This document shows positions 46,619 through 57,490 of a DNA stretch of 64,000 nt, piece by piece (position 1 is the stretch's first letter; every line of letters begins with the position of its first letter). The position numbers and the translations under genes were made by a program. The notes under the pieces were generated by a model. The model had not been told where the DNA came from. It did no database searches and was given only the letters and a program-made list of their open reading frames with translations. Where the stretch lies: NCBI GenBank assembly GCA_030248225.1, contig JASANE010001663.1, positions 1 through 64,000 of the forward strand. Direction: 5' to 3'. This DNA is from Trileptium ribeirensis (lineage: Eukaryota; Nematoda; Enoplea; Enoplida; Thoracostomopsidae).

Positions 46619-47095
46619 CTCTTTAAACATAATGGATTAATGCCTCTTGGTAGATGAACGTACTGGATTATTGCCTTCTGGTAGGTGAACATAACGGATT
46701 AATGCCTCCTCTTAGGTGAATGTAATGGATTAATGCCTTCTGGTAGGTGAACGTAATGGATTAATGCCTTCTGGTAGGTGAACATAACGGATTAATGCCT
46801 CCTGGTAGGTGAACATAACGGATTAATGCCTCCTGGTAGGTGAACGTAATGGATTAATGCCTTCTGGTAGATGAACATAACGGATTAATGCCTTCTGGTA
46901 GGTGAACATAACGGATTAATGCCTCCTGGTAGGTGAACATAATGGATTAATGCCTTCTGGTAGGTGAACGTAACGAATTAATACCTCCTGGTAGGTGAAC
47001 ATAACGGATTAATGCCTCCTGGTAGGTGAACGTAATGTATTAATGCCTTGTGGTAGGTGAACGTAATGGATTAATGCTTCCTGGTAGGTGAACAC
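46619..47095. repeat. 31-bp minisatellite, 15 units, left arm
   Basis: Tandem units have the core ggtaggtgaac, then rtaaygg, then attaatgcct, with a 31-base period. Units alternate between two variants (gaacataacgg...cctcct and gaacgtaatgg...ccttct). The order of variants is mirrored in the right arm. Edge units are more diverged. Confidence 0.92.
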
Positions 47096-48678
47096 TCAAC
47101 TCGGATATGTACTAGCAGGCCCACAATCTTTTAAGATCAGTAACAAAATCCTACCGAGATATTTTGGATTGCAGAAAACCAGATTTGTACTTCTACAGTG
47201 TGTCTTTACGGAAAAACTACGGTTTCGCAGCGGCATTTTTTGCTTACCGATTGCATTTACAATTGCAAATCGGTTTAGGCTTAGGCTTAGTCTTACAGAA
47301 GTGACTAGGATAGTCATGCAAGTTCAAAATTGTATAGTAAATCCAAGGTGTCTAATTGGTTGACTTAACTCCATTTAGCTTTTTATTAAAAACATTTCCC
47401 TTCGCCGTCAAAGCGATACTCGAAGGCTCAGTTGTTCGATTCAATGGCCGCCTTGCTAAGAGACGTTACAAATGACTGCGCCATATATGTTAGTATGGTG
47501 TAGGGGTTACCCTCTGAGGATCCGACCGCCGACATATGATTCAACCTGACCCCACCCCCCGACGGCGTCGCCGGCCACCAGCCCTCATCCCTACCTACAG
47601 GCCTACATTTCTGCGAAGTCAAAGGCTTTTCCCTTAAGACCCAGCTACTCCTTTGGACTTCGAACTCCGGTCCTTGTATGGACGGCCCAATGCATCTCTA
47701 TTGCTACAACTTGTTGTAAAGCACAGTTTAACGTAAGGTTAAAACAACAGTATCGGTGGCCTTTAGGTTGTGACAAATAAATTACTACAACCTTGTTATC
47801 AAGTCTCAATTTTTTGTTATGGCTAGCAATTTATGTTAGTGATGATTTCTATAATTAGCCGTCAAGTATCGTTCATAGTCTCAATCGTTTCGTACCGATA
47901 TAATTCTCTATATTAGGATTAAGGGATACAATATTCACACAAATACAGTGTTTTTGAGTCGGTGCTGAAATTTTTAATAGCTGTTATCAATAACATTGAT
48001 TAACTGTTAAAATAAGCAGTATTCTTTATAATACCTTTAATGAACGTTATGATGAGTTATCCGACAATTTTTTAGCATTTCAGTTATATAATATTTTTTT
48101 AAATTTTGTAAATACACCAAATAAGGTGTTGTCCATTCAGTATGTAGTCAAATCTTTTATTTAAATAAGCTATTTGCTAAAATACGCAGTATTTTGGCAT
48201 ATCGCGCGAAGTTCATGGCTGCTAATTTAACAAGTTTTCAGAAGTTTAGGATGATATTGTTGAAACATTTTATGCAATATTCTATCAACTATACTAGCGT
48301 TGAAAGAGGGGGAGGCCCAAAATTGTAGTCGCCATAGTACAGGTACGTTCCGGCAACTAAAATCTGCGGGAGCTACACTTATCGCAGCATACACCACAAT
48401 AATAGTTTGGCTTTTTATAGCCTAAATTTGATTCAGGTTCGTTGAAATATATCTTTTAATTTTTACATAATTCACATTGCAGTCCAATTCTTAGTATGAA
48501 AATATAAGTTTCGCCATAATGAAATCAATTAAAACGATATTTGTTCTTTATTGAAATCCCAAACAAAAACGACTGTTCTCTAAACTTTTGCCTAAGCCTA
48601 AGCCTACGTAAAATTAAATTTTGATTAACATTTTCCTCCTTAAACTAACGAGTATTTTGCATAACTTTGAACATACTT
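47096..48678. other. Left-arm non-coding segment
   Basis: It contains short TTAGGC-type runs at 47,276-47,295 and 48,590-48,607. It also has a block ttggacttcgaactccggtc (about 47,654) that recurs in diverged form near 48,998. No gene seen. Confidence 0.5.
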
Positions 48679-48681
48679 GCC

Positions 48682-48830
48682 GCCACCGACGGATTGAACG
48701 AGGATCGTTTGGCTCCGAGCCATTAAGCTTAAGTCATAGTCACAGTCAAGTCACATTAGTCATTAAGCTATTTAGGAGCAGTTGCTCGGTTCCTTAAAGA
48801 ACATTGCAAATACAACGAATTGTAATGAAT
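48682..48830 (-). repeat. SINE-like tRNA-related sequence, left arm
   Basis: On the minus strand an A-box-like tagcttaatg (48,770-48,761) is followed by a B-box-like gttcaatcc (48,699-48,691). Outside the A box lies gttctttaaggaaccgagca (48,802-48,783), nearly identical to the same place in the piggyBac-like MITEs. This is likely a relative of the tRNA-like unit in those MITEs. The mirrored copy is at 57,360-57,490. Confidence 0.6.
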
Positions 48831-51185
48831 GTCCAAAGATGAGCTCTACAGCAAACTCGGATAGCTCATCGCTTCGTTATTTATGCTATGACAAATGCGT
48901 CATTTTATGGAACCAAATGGTTAATCGAGCAATAGTCTAAATTTTGACAGTTGGTATAGATCAATCCTCCTTCCGAGGGCCCGGAACTCTCCCTTTGGAC
49001 TTGGCACTTCGGTCCATGTATGTTTCTATTCTTTCTGCCAATATATAAATTTTTGCTCAGTTAAGCCAACCTCAAATTTGAGTCAAAAAAGCATCTAATT
49101 ATTAATATATCAGCAATATGACACAGATTATCAATCTAGTTTCTAACTACAAACTGAACTGAGCTGCTTGCTCTTTTATTAATAATAATATTTTTCGGCA
49201 AATATCAAAAATATTCTAATATAAAACAGTTTTCTACGACATTATTTATTGTGAATATATATATAAACATTATTTGTAGTTGTTAATATTTGTTGATTAA
49301 TAATATGTGTTCGATTCTGGCAATAATCGCGTTCTTGATTAATTGTCTGCTGGCAATTCTCGGTCCTGTCAAATCAAATCAAATAAGCAAGAATTTAAAT
49401 ATTCTGTTTCATTTGATATGATCAACTAGCGAACCTCAGGATATATGACCACTTATTACATAATAAACAGATATATATTTTATATTAGACTTATATGACA
49501 GTATTATAAATATATTATGTTTATAGGTGTTCACGGAGGGTTTCCTCCAACCCTATGCCCTGTCCCTCCCACAACGACGAAGGCTCGTGGAAAATATATG
49601 AGTATTGAACATGATTGCAAAAATTTTAAGGAAAAATTGAGCGAAATTATAAGGATAAACTAGTGAAAATAGTTGATTGCGCTCCGCTGACGTACCTCGT
49701 TCTCATAGGCCACTTCCCCATCCCTTCATTAGCTTCTGGACCGCTGACCGACCTTAAACTCCCATGATATGTATAACGCATATATTTACACACTAATATA
49801 TTTTCTATGCCATTGATATAAGATAACAATTTGCGAGGTTTCCTCAGTTAATGTGTAAGATAATTCTCCTCTAGTTTCGATCATGAACCAAGTACAAAAA
49901 TATTATTTTCTTACCATTTTGAGGGCGTACAAATCATATTTATATCGCTCCGATGCAAATGACAAAAGAAACAGAGCCTTTGGAGTGATAAACCGACAAA
50001 TCCAATACAGTCTTCAATCATACTCGTAGTACGTCGTATCACCAAATCAATCGCAGCATTAATCGGGGCGGAGACCCACACAGAACCCATCAAAATCAAA
50101 CCACCGCCGCACTGCTAAAGGTGTGCCAACACACGAATAATAATCGAAAAAATGTGGTACACACCAAGGCAAACCGTTTCTCCGCCCGGGGAGTAAAACC
50201 GGAATATAAATACCGAGATTGAGTATTCCTATTGTTAGCGAAGACATCTATCAGGCAGGAACCCTACCTATTCTGCAAATAGCGAAAAAGACCTCCCCCT
50301 GAAATAGTCAATCATCCCAATCTCGCCACTTATTGAGGCGATGCGCATTCTTGTTCTGAGACCTAATAATGCATAAGGTCCGAAGATTTATGTTGGGCGA
50401 ACCTGCGAATTGAAAGATTTGAAGGGCCAAATGATGAATTCACTGTTTCATGCTACCTCTACGTATGCAAGCTTCCGCGCTCTGATTATGACTAAAAATA
50501 TGGACAGTCTTGCTACTCAGAAATCGCACAAACGGGACTTTAATGTATTTAAAACAGGAAACAATTATCGCATCATAGATCCTTGAGAAATTGACGCGGA
50601 CGGTAAATTATAGTGTGCTTCTCAAACATTGTTATCAGGCACTAACACCATTCGAGAACACATCGGAATAAAACAGCCACATTGCACATGCCGCAAAGGC
50701 CTATACAAAGAGTCTTCTACGATACCGTATAATACTCAATCTCTGAAACTGTAAATCTTGAAGAATTGCCGACGGCTTATGTTTTTAAGCATGTAAAAAT
50801 CGTTGGAAGAAACAGATTATAATAATTGACGAGTATAAAGCATGACGTAATCGCCTGACATCAGCCTTACCTCTTAACCTTGTCCTAAACCATATCTTTC
50901 TCCAGAACTTCATCTATCATTCCGATTAACTTGAAAATTCTTGCGGCGCTAGGGATAGTCATAGCGAGAATCAAAGTATTCATCTCAACCCCGGCCCCAG
51001 AAAAACTAATTGCTGGCAGGTCTTGAGCACTGTCTTCGATTGGTTACTAAGAAAACCGACTTACTCTAAATCGTTGACTATTAATCAGACATTGCCCACG
51101 GCTACTTCCTTTAATTTACCCAAAATTAGACCATCGTCAAAATACAAAGTAGGTCGAATGGCTTGCTCTCAATCGTGTACGAGCC
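48831..51185. other. Left-arm non-coding segment
   Basis: Mirrored by 54,978-57,359. No gene or RNA recognised. Open frames of about 60 codons are not conserved as such between arms. Confidence 0.5.
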
Positions 51186-51492
51186 CTAAGACGTGTTCAC
51201 AAGCTCAGACTTTTTGCTCAAATTTTGATCAAAATTTAAGCTCAAACTTTTACCAAATTTTGATCAAAATTTGGAAGCATCATTTTGCATTTTTGATATT
51301 GAACGTGTACAGACTGTTCAACTTTCCAAAGATATTCCCTTAGCCAGTCACCGACGACATGCATTATATGAAAAAGTTTGAGCTCTAATTTTTATCTCAA
51401 ATTTCGAAACATCGTAATTTTCTTTTATAAATTACCTTCAAATTTTGATCAAAATTTGAGCGAAAAGCTTGAGCGTGTAAACACGCCTTTAG
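51186..51492. mobile_element. MITE with TTTGATCAAA cores, left arm (307 bp)
   Basis: The left end ctaagacgtgttcacaagct is complemented by the right end agcgtgtaaacacgccttta. Inside are three copies of the palindrome aaattttgatcaaaattt. The mirrored copy (54,671-54,977) is also 307 bp. There is no coding capacity. The superfamily is uncertain. Confidence 0.75.
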
Positions 51493-52493
51493 TCAGTACC
51501 TAAAACGATTAACACAAGCAGGATGACTATTCACGTCGAAAATAACTTATATTTCCAATAGAATTTTTCATTTCTTTATCAACGGAAGAAGCATGAACCA
51601 GGGTCGACGGGTTATTAGTAACACGAAATAACGTCGGAATCTCCGCAAAAGGTGTACCGTAAACCCTGAGGGGCGTTACGTGATAATGTTAGAAAAGGGA
51701 ATATTTTAGAGCGGGGGGTTCTTAGGCGGCATCCCCCAGCTTAGGCTTAGTGTACATCTCCTATAAGGGTCTTAGCTTAGGCTAACACTAAGGCTTAGGT
51801 TAGTGTATCGAGAACAGCATGGCGTTCATTATATTTACGACTCTCAAGTTACTTGGGCCGCAACCTGCATTACAATCGAAGCAAACAGACAAAGGTACAA
51901 CAACTGAACAACAACCATCTAATCTGCCGAACTTTTATAACAGAACAATATGAAAAACAAAAGCTAGGTTTCAACTTCAGATAAATTTGTTTCCATATGA
52001 CCTCGTTTAAACCTTTCATCGATAAATCTAGAATGTATAGGTATTATATTTCTCCGCAGATTCGATTACCTTATCCCAACTGACAGTTCAACCAAAGCAA
52101 ATGTGGTACTTTAATGATCAATTTTAATTATATTTGACAATTTCTCATTTGCCTTCATTGCTTATGCGAAAAATTCGAGGGTTTGCTGTAAACCACTTTA
52201 GTCAGGTGACTGGAGTTCAGCGCTTCCATTTGAAATACAAACGACTTAACTGGATCACATGTGTGCATTCTGTTGAACATTTATACACAGACTGATAAAA
52301 CGCGAAAACAATGTTACAGCCTGTGACAGAAATGTAACCGCAACAAATGTTTACACACCCAGTTTTTACTTTATTTTTAATAGAAGGTAAATCAGTATAA
52401 AATATAGTTAAACTAACCCTGAAACTTTTTTCACTTGAAACTTTTTTTACAACCGACCTTGTGCTAAACGGTACCTATTTAATATTAGTAAAA
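51493..52493. other. Left-arm non-coding segment
   Basis: Includes TTAGGC-like blocks (51,740-51,805). A segment at about 51,780-51,865 is a diverged relative of 46,405-46,480 in the same arm. No gene seen. Confidence 0.5.
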
Positions 52494-52883
52494 CCAAGAG
52501 TGCATTAGGGAATAGTATGACACTTCCCTGCACTCAGATATAAACCCGTGTTTGATGTCACGGGCGTTTTCGGCCTGCCCCCCCCCCCCCAGAAACTGGA
52601 GGGGGGAGGGTAGGTCGGACCCCCCAATTTTTTGGGGGTATTATGTGAAGTCGTAATTATGAAATAACTGAAACGGTTCAAATTATAGAAATATCGCTTC
52701 ACATAATACCCCCCAAAAAATTGGTGGGAGGTCCGACCTACCCCCCGCCCAAAAAATAGTGGGGGGGGGTTCGACCGACCCCCCAGAAACTGGGGGGGTC
52801 AGGCCGAAAACGCCCGTGACATCAAACACGGGTTTATATGTGAGTGCAGGGAAGTGTCATACTCTTCCCTAATGCACTCTTGG
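52494..52883. mobile_element. Foldback MITE copy 1 (390 bp)
   Basis: The ends ccaagagtgcattagggaa and ttccctaatgcactcttgg are perfect complements. The inverted inner arms include agtgtcat, cgggcgttttcggcc and long G/C tracts around a unique centre (attatgtgaag to cttcacataat). It is flanked by taaaa on both sides (52,489-52,493 and 52,884-52,888). The spacer at 53,020 shows the same neighbourhood without an element. Confidence 0.88.
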
Positions 52884-52954
52884 TAAAACCAAGAGAGCGT
52901 TATAAACGCTTGAAAAAAGTGCAACGCTCAAACTCCCACTTCACTGACCACTTT

Positions 52955-53044
52955 GCCCTAAGCCTACTATTCTACAAACGACCTTGTGTAAAACAGTACC
53001 TATTTAATATTAGTAAAACCAACAAACCGTTATAAACCCTTGAA
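52955..53044. other. Palindrome spacer (90 bp)
   Basis: This is the unpaired centre between the innermost arms (52,896-52,954 and 53,045-53,103). It contains a diverged copy of the sequence that flanks foldback copy 1: tacctatttaatattagtaaaacc followed by gttataaac. It therefore preserves a version of that site with no insertion. Confidence 0.85.
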
Positions 53045-53118
53045 AAAGTGGTCAGTGAAGTGGGAGTTTGAGCGTTGCACTTTTTTCAAGCGTTTATAAC
53101 GCTCTCTCTTGCTATTAT

Positions 53119-53671
53119 CAAGAGTGCATTAGGGAAGAGTATGACACTTCCCTGCAATCACATATAAACTCGTGTTTGATGTCACGGGCGTTTTCGGCCT
53201 GACCCCCCAGTTTCTGGGGGGTCGAGATGCCCCGACCCCCCAGTTTCTGGGTGGTCGAGATGCCCTGACCCCCCTGTTTCAGGGGGGTCGAGATGCCCTG
53301 ACCCCCCAGTTTTCGGGGGTCTCGTCGTGGTCGAGGAGTCTGACCCCCAGTTTCTGGGGGGGGGGGGTCGGTAGGGCCCTCGTAGTTTCTGGGGGGGGGG
53401 TAGGTCGGACCTCCCCCCAATTTTGGGCGGTATTATGTGAAGCGATATTTCTATAATTTGAACCGTTTCAGTTATTTCATAATTACAACTTCACATAATA
53501 CCCCCCAAAAATTGGGGGGTCCGACCGACCCCTCCAGAAACTGGGGGTCAGGGCATCTCGACCCCCCCCAGAAACTGGGGGGGCGGTCAGGCCGAAAACG
53601 CCCGTGAAATCAAACACGGGTTTATATGTGAGTGCAAGGAAGTGTCATACTCTTCCCTAATGCACTCTTGG
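53119..53671. mobile_element. Foldback MITE copy 2 (553 bp), inverted to copy 1
   Basis: Same termini as copy 1. The unique centre (53,430-53,500) is the reverse complement of the copy 1 centre, as expected from the palindrome. The left inner arm is expanded by a 33-bp hairpin array (53,201-53,330). The right flank has tttta, matching the duplication at copy 1. The left flank (tattat) is altered. Confidence 0.88.
53201..53330. repeat. Tandem 33-bp hairpin units in foldback copy 2
   Basis: Units begin at 53,201, 53,234, 53,267 and 53,300. Each has a gacccccc block, a short loop around gttt, the complementary ggggggtc, then gagatgccc. Each unit can fold on itself. The proline-rich frames across this region come from the C tracts and are not genes. 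Confidence 0.88.
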
Positions 53672-54670
53672 TTTTACTAATATTAAATAGGTACCGTTTA
53701 GCACAAGGTCGGTTGTAAAAAAAGTTTCAAGTGAAAAAAGTTTCAGGGTTAGTTTAACTATATTTTATACTGATTTACCTTCTATTAAAAATAAAGTAAA
53801 AACTGGGTGTGTAAACATTTGTTGCGGTTACATTTCTGTCACAGGCTGTAACATTGTTTTCGCGTTTTATCAGTCTGTGTATAAATGTTCAACAGAATGC
53901 ACACATGTGATCCAGTTAAGTCGTTTGTATTTCAAATGGAAGCGCTGAACTCCAGTCACCTGACTTAAAGTGGTTTACAGCAAACCCTCGAATTTTTCGC
54001 ATTAGCAATGAAGGCAAATGAGAAATTGTCAAATATAATTAAAATTGATCATTAAAGTACCACATTTGCTTTGGTTGAACTGTCAGTTGGGATAAGGTAA
54101 TCGAATCTGCGGAGAAATATAATACCTATACATTCTAGATTTATCGATGAAAGGTTTAAACGAGGTCATATGGAAACAAATTTATCTGAAGTTGAAACCT
54201 AGCTTTTGTTTTTCATATTGTTCTGTTATAAAAGTTCGGCAGATTAGATGGTTGTTGTTCAGTTGTTGTACCTTTGTCTGTTTGCTTCGATTGTAATGCA
54301 GGTTGCGGCCCAAGTAACTTGAGAGTCGTAAATATAATGAACGCCATGCTGTTCTCGATACACTAACCTAAGCCTTAGTGTTAGCCTGAGCTAAGACCCT
54401 TATAGGAGATGTACACTAAGCCTAAGCTGGGGGATGCCGCCTTGAGACCCCGCTCTAAATATTCCCTTTTCTAACATTATCACGTAACGCCCCTCAGGGT
54501 TTACGGTACACCTTTTGCGGAGATTCCGACGTTATTTCGTGTTACTAATAACCCGTCGACCCTGGTTCATGCTTCTTCCGTTGATAAAGAAATGAAAAAT
54601 TCTCTTGGAAATATAAGTTACTTTCGACGTGAATAGTCATCCTGCTTGTGTTAATCGTTTTAGGTACTGA
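53672..54670. other. Right-arm non-coding segment
   Basis: Mirror of 51,493-52,493. No gene seen. Confidence 0.5.
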
Positions 54671-54977
54671 CTAAAGGCGTGTTTACACGCTCCAGACTTT
54701 TCGCTCAAATTTTGATCAAAATTTGAAGGTAATCTAAAAGAAAATTACGATGTTTCGAAATTTGAGATAAAAATTAGAGCTCAAACTTTTTCATATAATG
54801 CATGTCGTCGGTGACTGGCTCAGGGAATATCTTTGGAAAGTTGAACAGTCTGTACACGTTCAATATCAAAAATGCAAAATGTGCTTCCAAATTTTGATCA
54901 AAATTTGGTAAAAGTTTGAGCTTAAATTTTGATCAAAATTTGAGCAAAAAGTCTGAGCTTGTGAACACATTCTTTAG
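54671..54977. mobile_element. MITE with TTTGATCAAA cores, right arm (307 bp)
   Basis: Inverted counterpart of 51,186-51,492. It has the same length, terminal repeats (ctaaaggcgtgtttacacgc) and TTTGATCAAA palindromes. Confidence 0.75.
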
Positions 54978-57359
54978 GGCTCGTACACGATTGAGAGCAA
55001 GCCATTCGACCTACTTTGTATTTTGACGATGGTCATATTTGGGTAAATTAAAGGAAGTAGCCGTGGGCAATGTCTGATTAATAGTCAACGATTTAGAGTA
55101 AGTCGGTTTTCTTCATAGCGCATTTGAAGATAGTGCTCAAGACCTGCAGGAATTAGTTTTTCTGGGGCCGGGGTTGAGATGAATACTTTTGATTTTTTCG
55201 CTATGACTTCTGCCCTAGCGCCACAAGAATTTTCAAGTTAATCGGAATGATAGATGAAGTTCTGGAGAAAGATATTGTTTAGGACAAGGTTAAGAGGTAA
55301 GGCTGATGTCAGGCGATTACGTCATGCTTTATACTCATTCAATTTTTATAATCTGTTTCTTCCAACAATTTTTACATGCTTAAAAACATAAGCCGCTCGG
55401 CAATTCTCAAGATTTACAGTTTTCAGAGATTGAGTATCTATATGGTCTCGTAAAAGACTCTTTGTATAGGCCTTTGCGGCATGTGCAATGTCGCTATTTT
55501 ATTCCGATGTGTTCTCGAATGGTGTTAGTGCCTGATAACAATGTTTGCGAGAGCACACTATAATTTACCGTCCGCGTCAATTTCTCAAGGATCTATGATG
55601 CGATAATTGTTTCTTGTTTTAAGTACATTAAAGTCCCGTTTGTGCGATTTCTGGTAGCAAGACTGTTCATATTTTTAGTCATAATCAGAGCGCGGAAGCT
55701 TGCATACATAGAGGTAGCATGAAACAATCAATTCATCATTTGGCCCTTCAAATCTTTCAATTCGCAGGTTCGCCCAACATAAATCTTCGGACCTTATGCA
55801 TTATTAGGTCTCGGAGCGACATGCGCATCGCCTCAATAAGTGGCAAGATTGGGATGATTGACTATTTCGGGGGAGGCTCTTTCGCTATTTGCAGAATAGG
55901 TAGGGTTCCTGCCTGATAGATGTCTTCGCTAACAATAGGAATACTCAATCTCGGTATTTATATATTCCGGTTTTACTACCGGGCGGAGAAACGGTTTGCC
56001 TTGGTGTGTACCACATTTTTTCGATTATTATTCGTGTGTTGGCACACCTTTAGCAGTGCGGCGGTGGTTTGATTTTGATGGGTTCTGTGTAGATTCTACC
56101 GCCCCGATTAATGCTGCAATTGATATTCATGATACGACGTACTACAAGTATGATTGAAGACTGTATTGGATATCTCGGGTTATCACTCCAAAGGCTCTGT
56201 TTCTTTTGTCATTTGCATCGGAGCGTATAAATATGATTTGTACGCCCTCAAAATGGTAAGAAAATAATATTTTTGTACTTGGTTCATGATCAAAACTAGA
56301 GGAGGAGAATTATCTTACACATTAACTGAGGAAACCTTCAAGAAAATTGTTATCTTATATCAATGGCATAGAAAATATATTAGTGTGTAAATATATGCGT
56401 TATACATATCATGGGAGTTTAGGGTAATAGGCAGACAGAAGTTAATGAAGGGATGGGGAAGTGGCCTATGAGAACGAGGTACGTGAGCGGAGCGCAATCA
56501 ACTATTTCACTAGTTTATCCTTATAATTCGCTCAATTTTTCCTAAAAATTTTCAATCATGTTCAATACTCATATATTTTCCACGACCTCGTCGTTGTGGG
56601 AGGGACGGGCCTAGGTTGGAGGAAACCCTCCGTGAACACCTATAAACATAATATATTTTATAATACTGTCATATAAGTCTAATATAAAATATATATATAT
56701 ATATGCAAGTGCATGACATATATCCTGAGGTTCGCTAGTTGGTCATATCAAATGAAACAGAATATTTAAATTCTTGCTTATTTGATTTGATTTGGCGGAC
56801 CAAGATTGCCAGCAAACAAATTAATCAAGAACACAATTATTGCCAGAATCGAACACATATTATTAATCAACAAATATTAACAACTACAAATAATGTTTAT
56901 ATATATTCACAATAGAATAAATATCGTAGAAAACTATTTTATGTTAGAATATTTTTGATATTTGCGGAAAAATATTATTATTAATAAAAGAGCAAGCAGC
57001 TCAGTTTAGTTTGTAGTTTGAAACTAGATTGATAATATGTGTTATATTCATTATATGTAATAATTATCGATGCTTTTTTAACTCAAATTTGAGGTTGGCT
57101 TAACTGAGAAAAAATTTATATATTGACAGGAAGAATATAAAAATACATGGACCAAAGTGCCAAGTCCAAAGGGAAAACCGGCCCTCGGAAGGAGGATTGA
57201 TATATACCAACTGTCAAAATTTAGACTGTTGCTCGATTAACCATTTGGTTCCATAAAATGACGCATTTGTCATAGCATAAATAACGAAGCGATGAGCTAT
57301 CCGGGTTGCTGTAGAGCTCATCTTTGGACATTCATTACAATCCGTTGTATTTGCAATGT
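54978..57359. other. Right-arm non-coding segment
   Basis: Mirror of 48,831-51,185. An AT dinucleotide run (about 56,687-56,704) is longer than in the left arm. No gene seen. Confidence 0.5.
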
Positions 57360-57490
57360 TCTTTAGAGGGAACCGAGCAACTGCTCCTAAATAGCTTAAT
57401 GACTAATGTGACTTGACTGTGACTATGACTTAAGCTTAATGGCTCGGAGCCCAACGATCCTCGTTCAATCCGTCGGTGGCGGCAAGTATG
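57360..57490 (+). repeat. SINE-like tRNA-related sequence, right arm
   Basis: Inverted counterpart of 48,682-48,830. A box tagcttaatg at 57,392-57,401 and B box gttcaatcc at 57,463-57,471, in plus orientation. Confidence 0.6.

Larger units (their letters stand above)
42542..52954. repeat. Giant palindrome, left arm
   Basis: The arm pairs as reverse complement with 53,045-64,000. Anchor pairs: 42,542 with 64,000 (ggaatgatac and its complement); the MITE at 45,016-45,169 with 61,334-61,490; minisatellite edge 47,091 with 59,083; MITE 51,186 with 54,977; foldback element 52,494 with 53,671; innermost pair 52,954 with 53,045. Similarity is high, with scattered substitutions and small indels. The innermost symmetry axis is near 52,999.5. 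No coding gene is recognisable in the arm apart from LINE F at its outer edge. Confidence 0.95.

Noticed and set aside
51023..51343. 106-codon open frame in the left arm
   Set aside because: It crosses the MITE with TTTGATCAAA palindromes and is broken in the right arm; no domain signature.
53118..53456. Proline/glycine-rich open frames on both strands
   Set aside because: They come from C and G tracts of the hairpin units in a foldback element; frames exist on both strands and break in the other copy.
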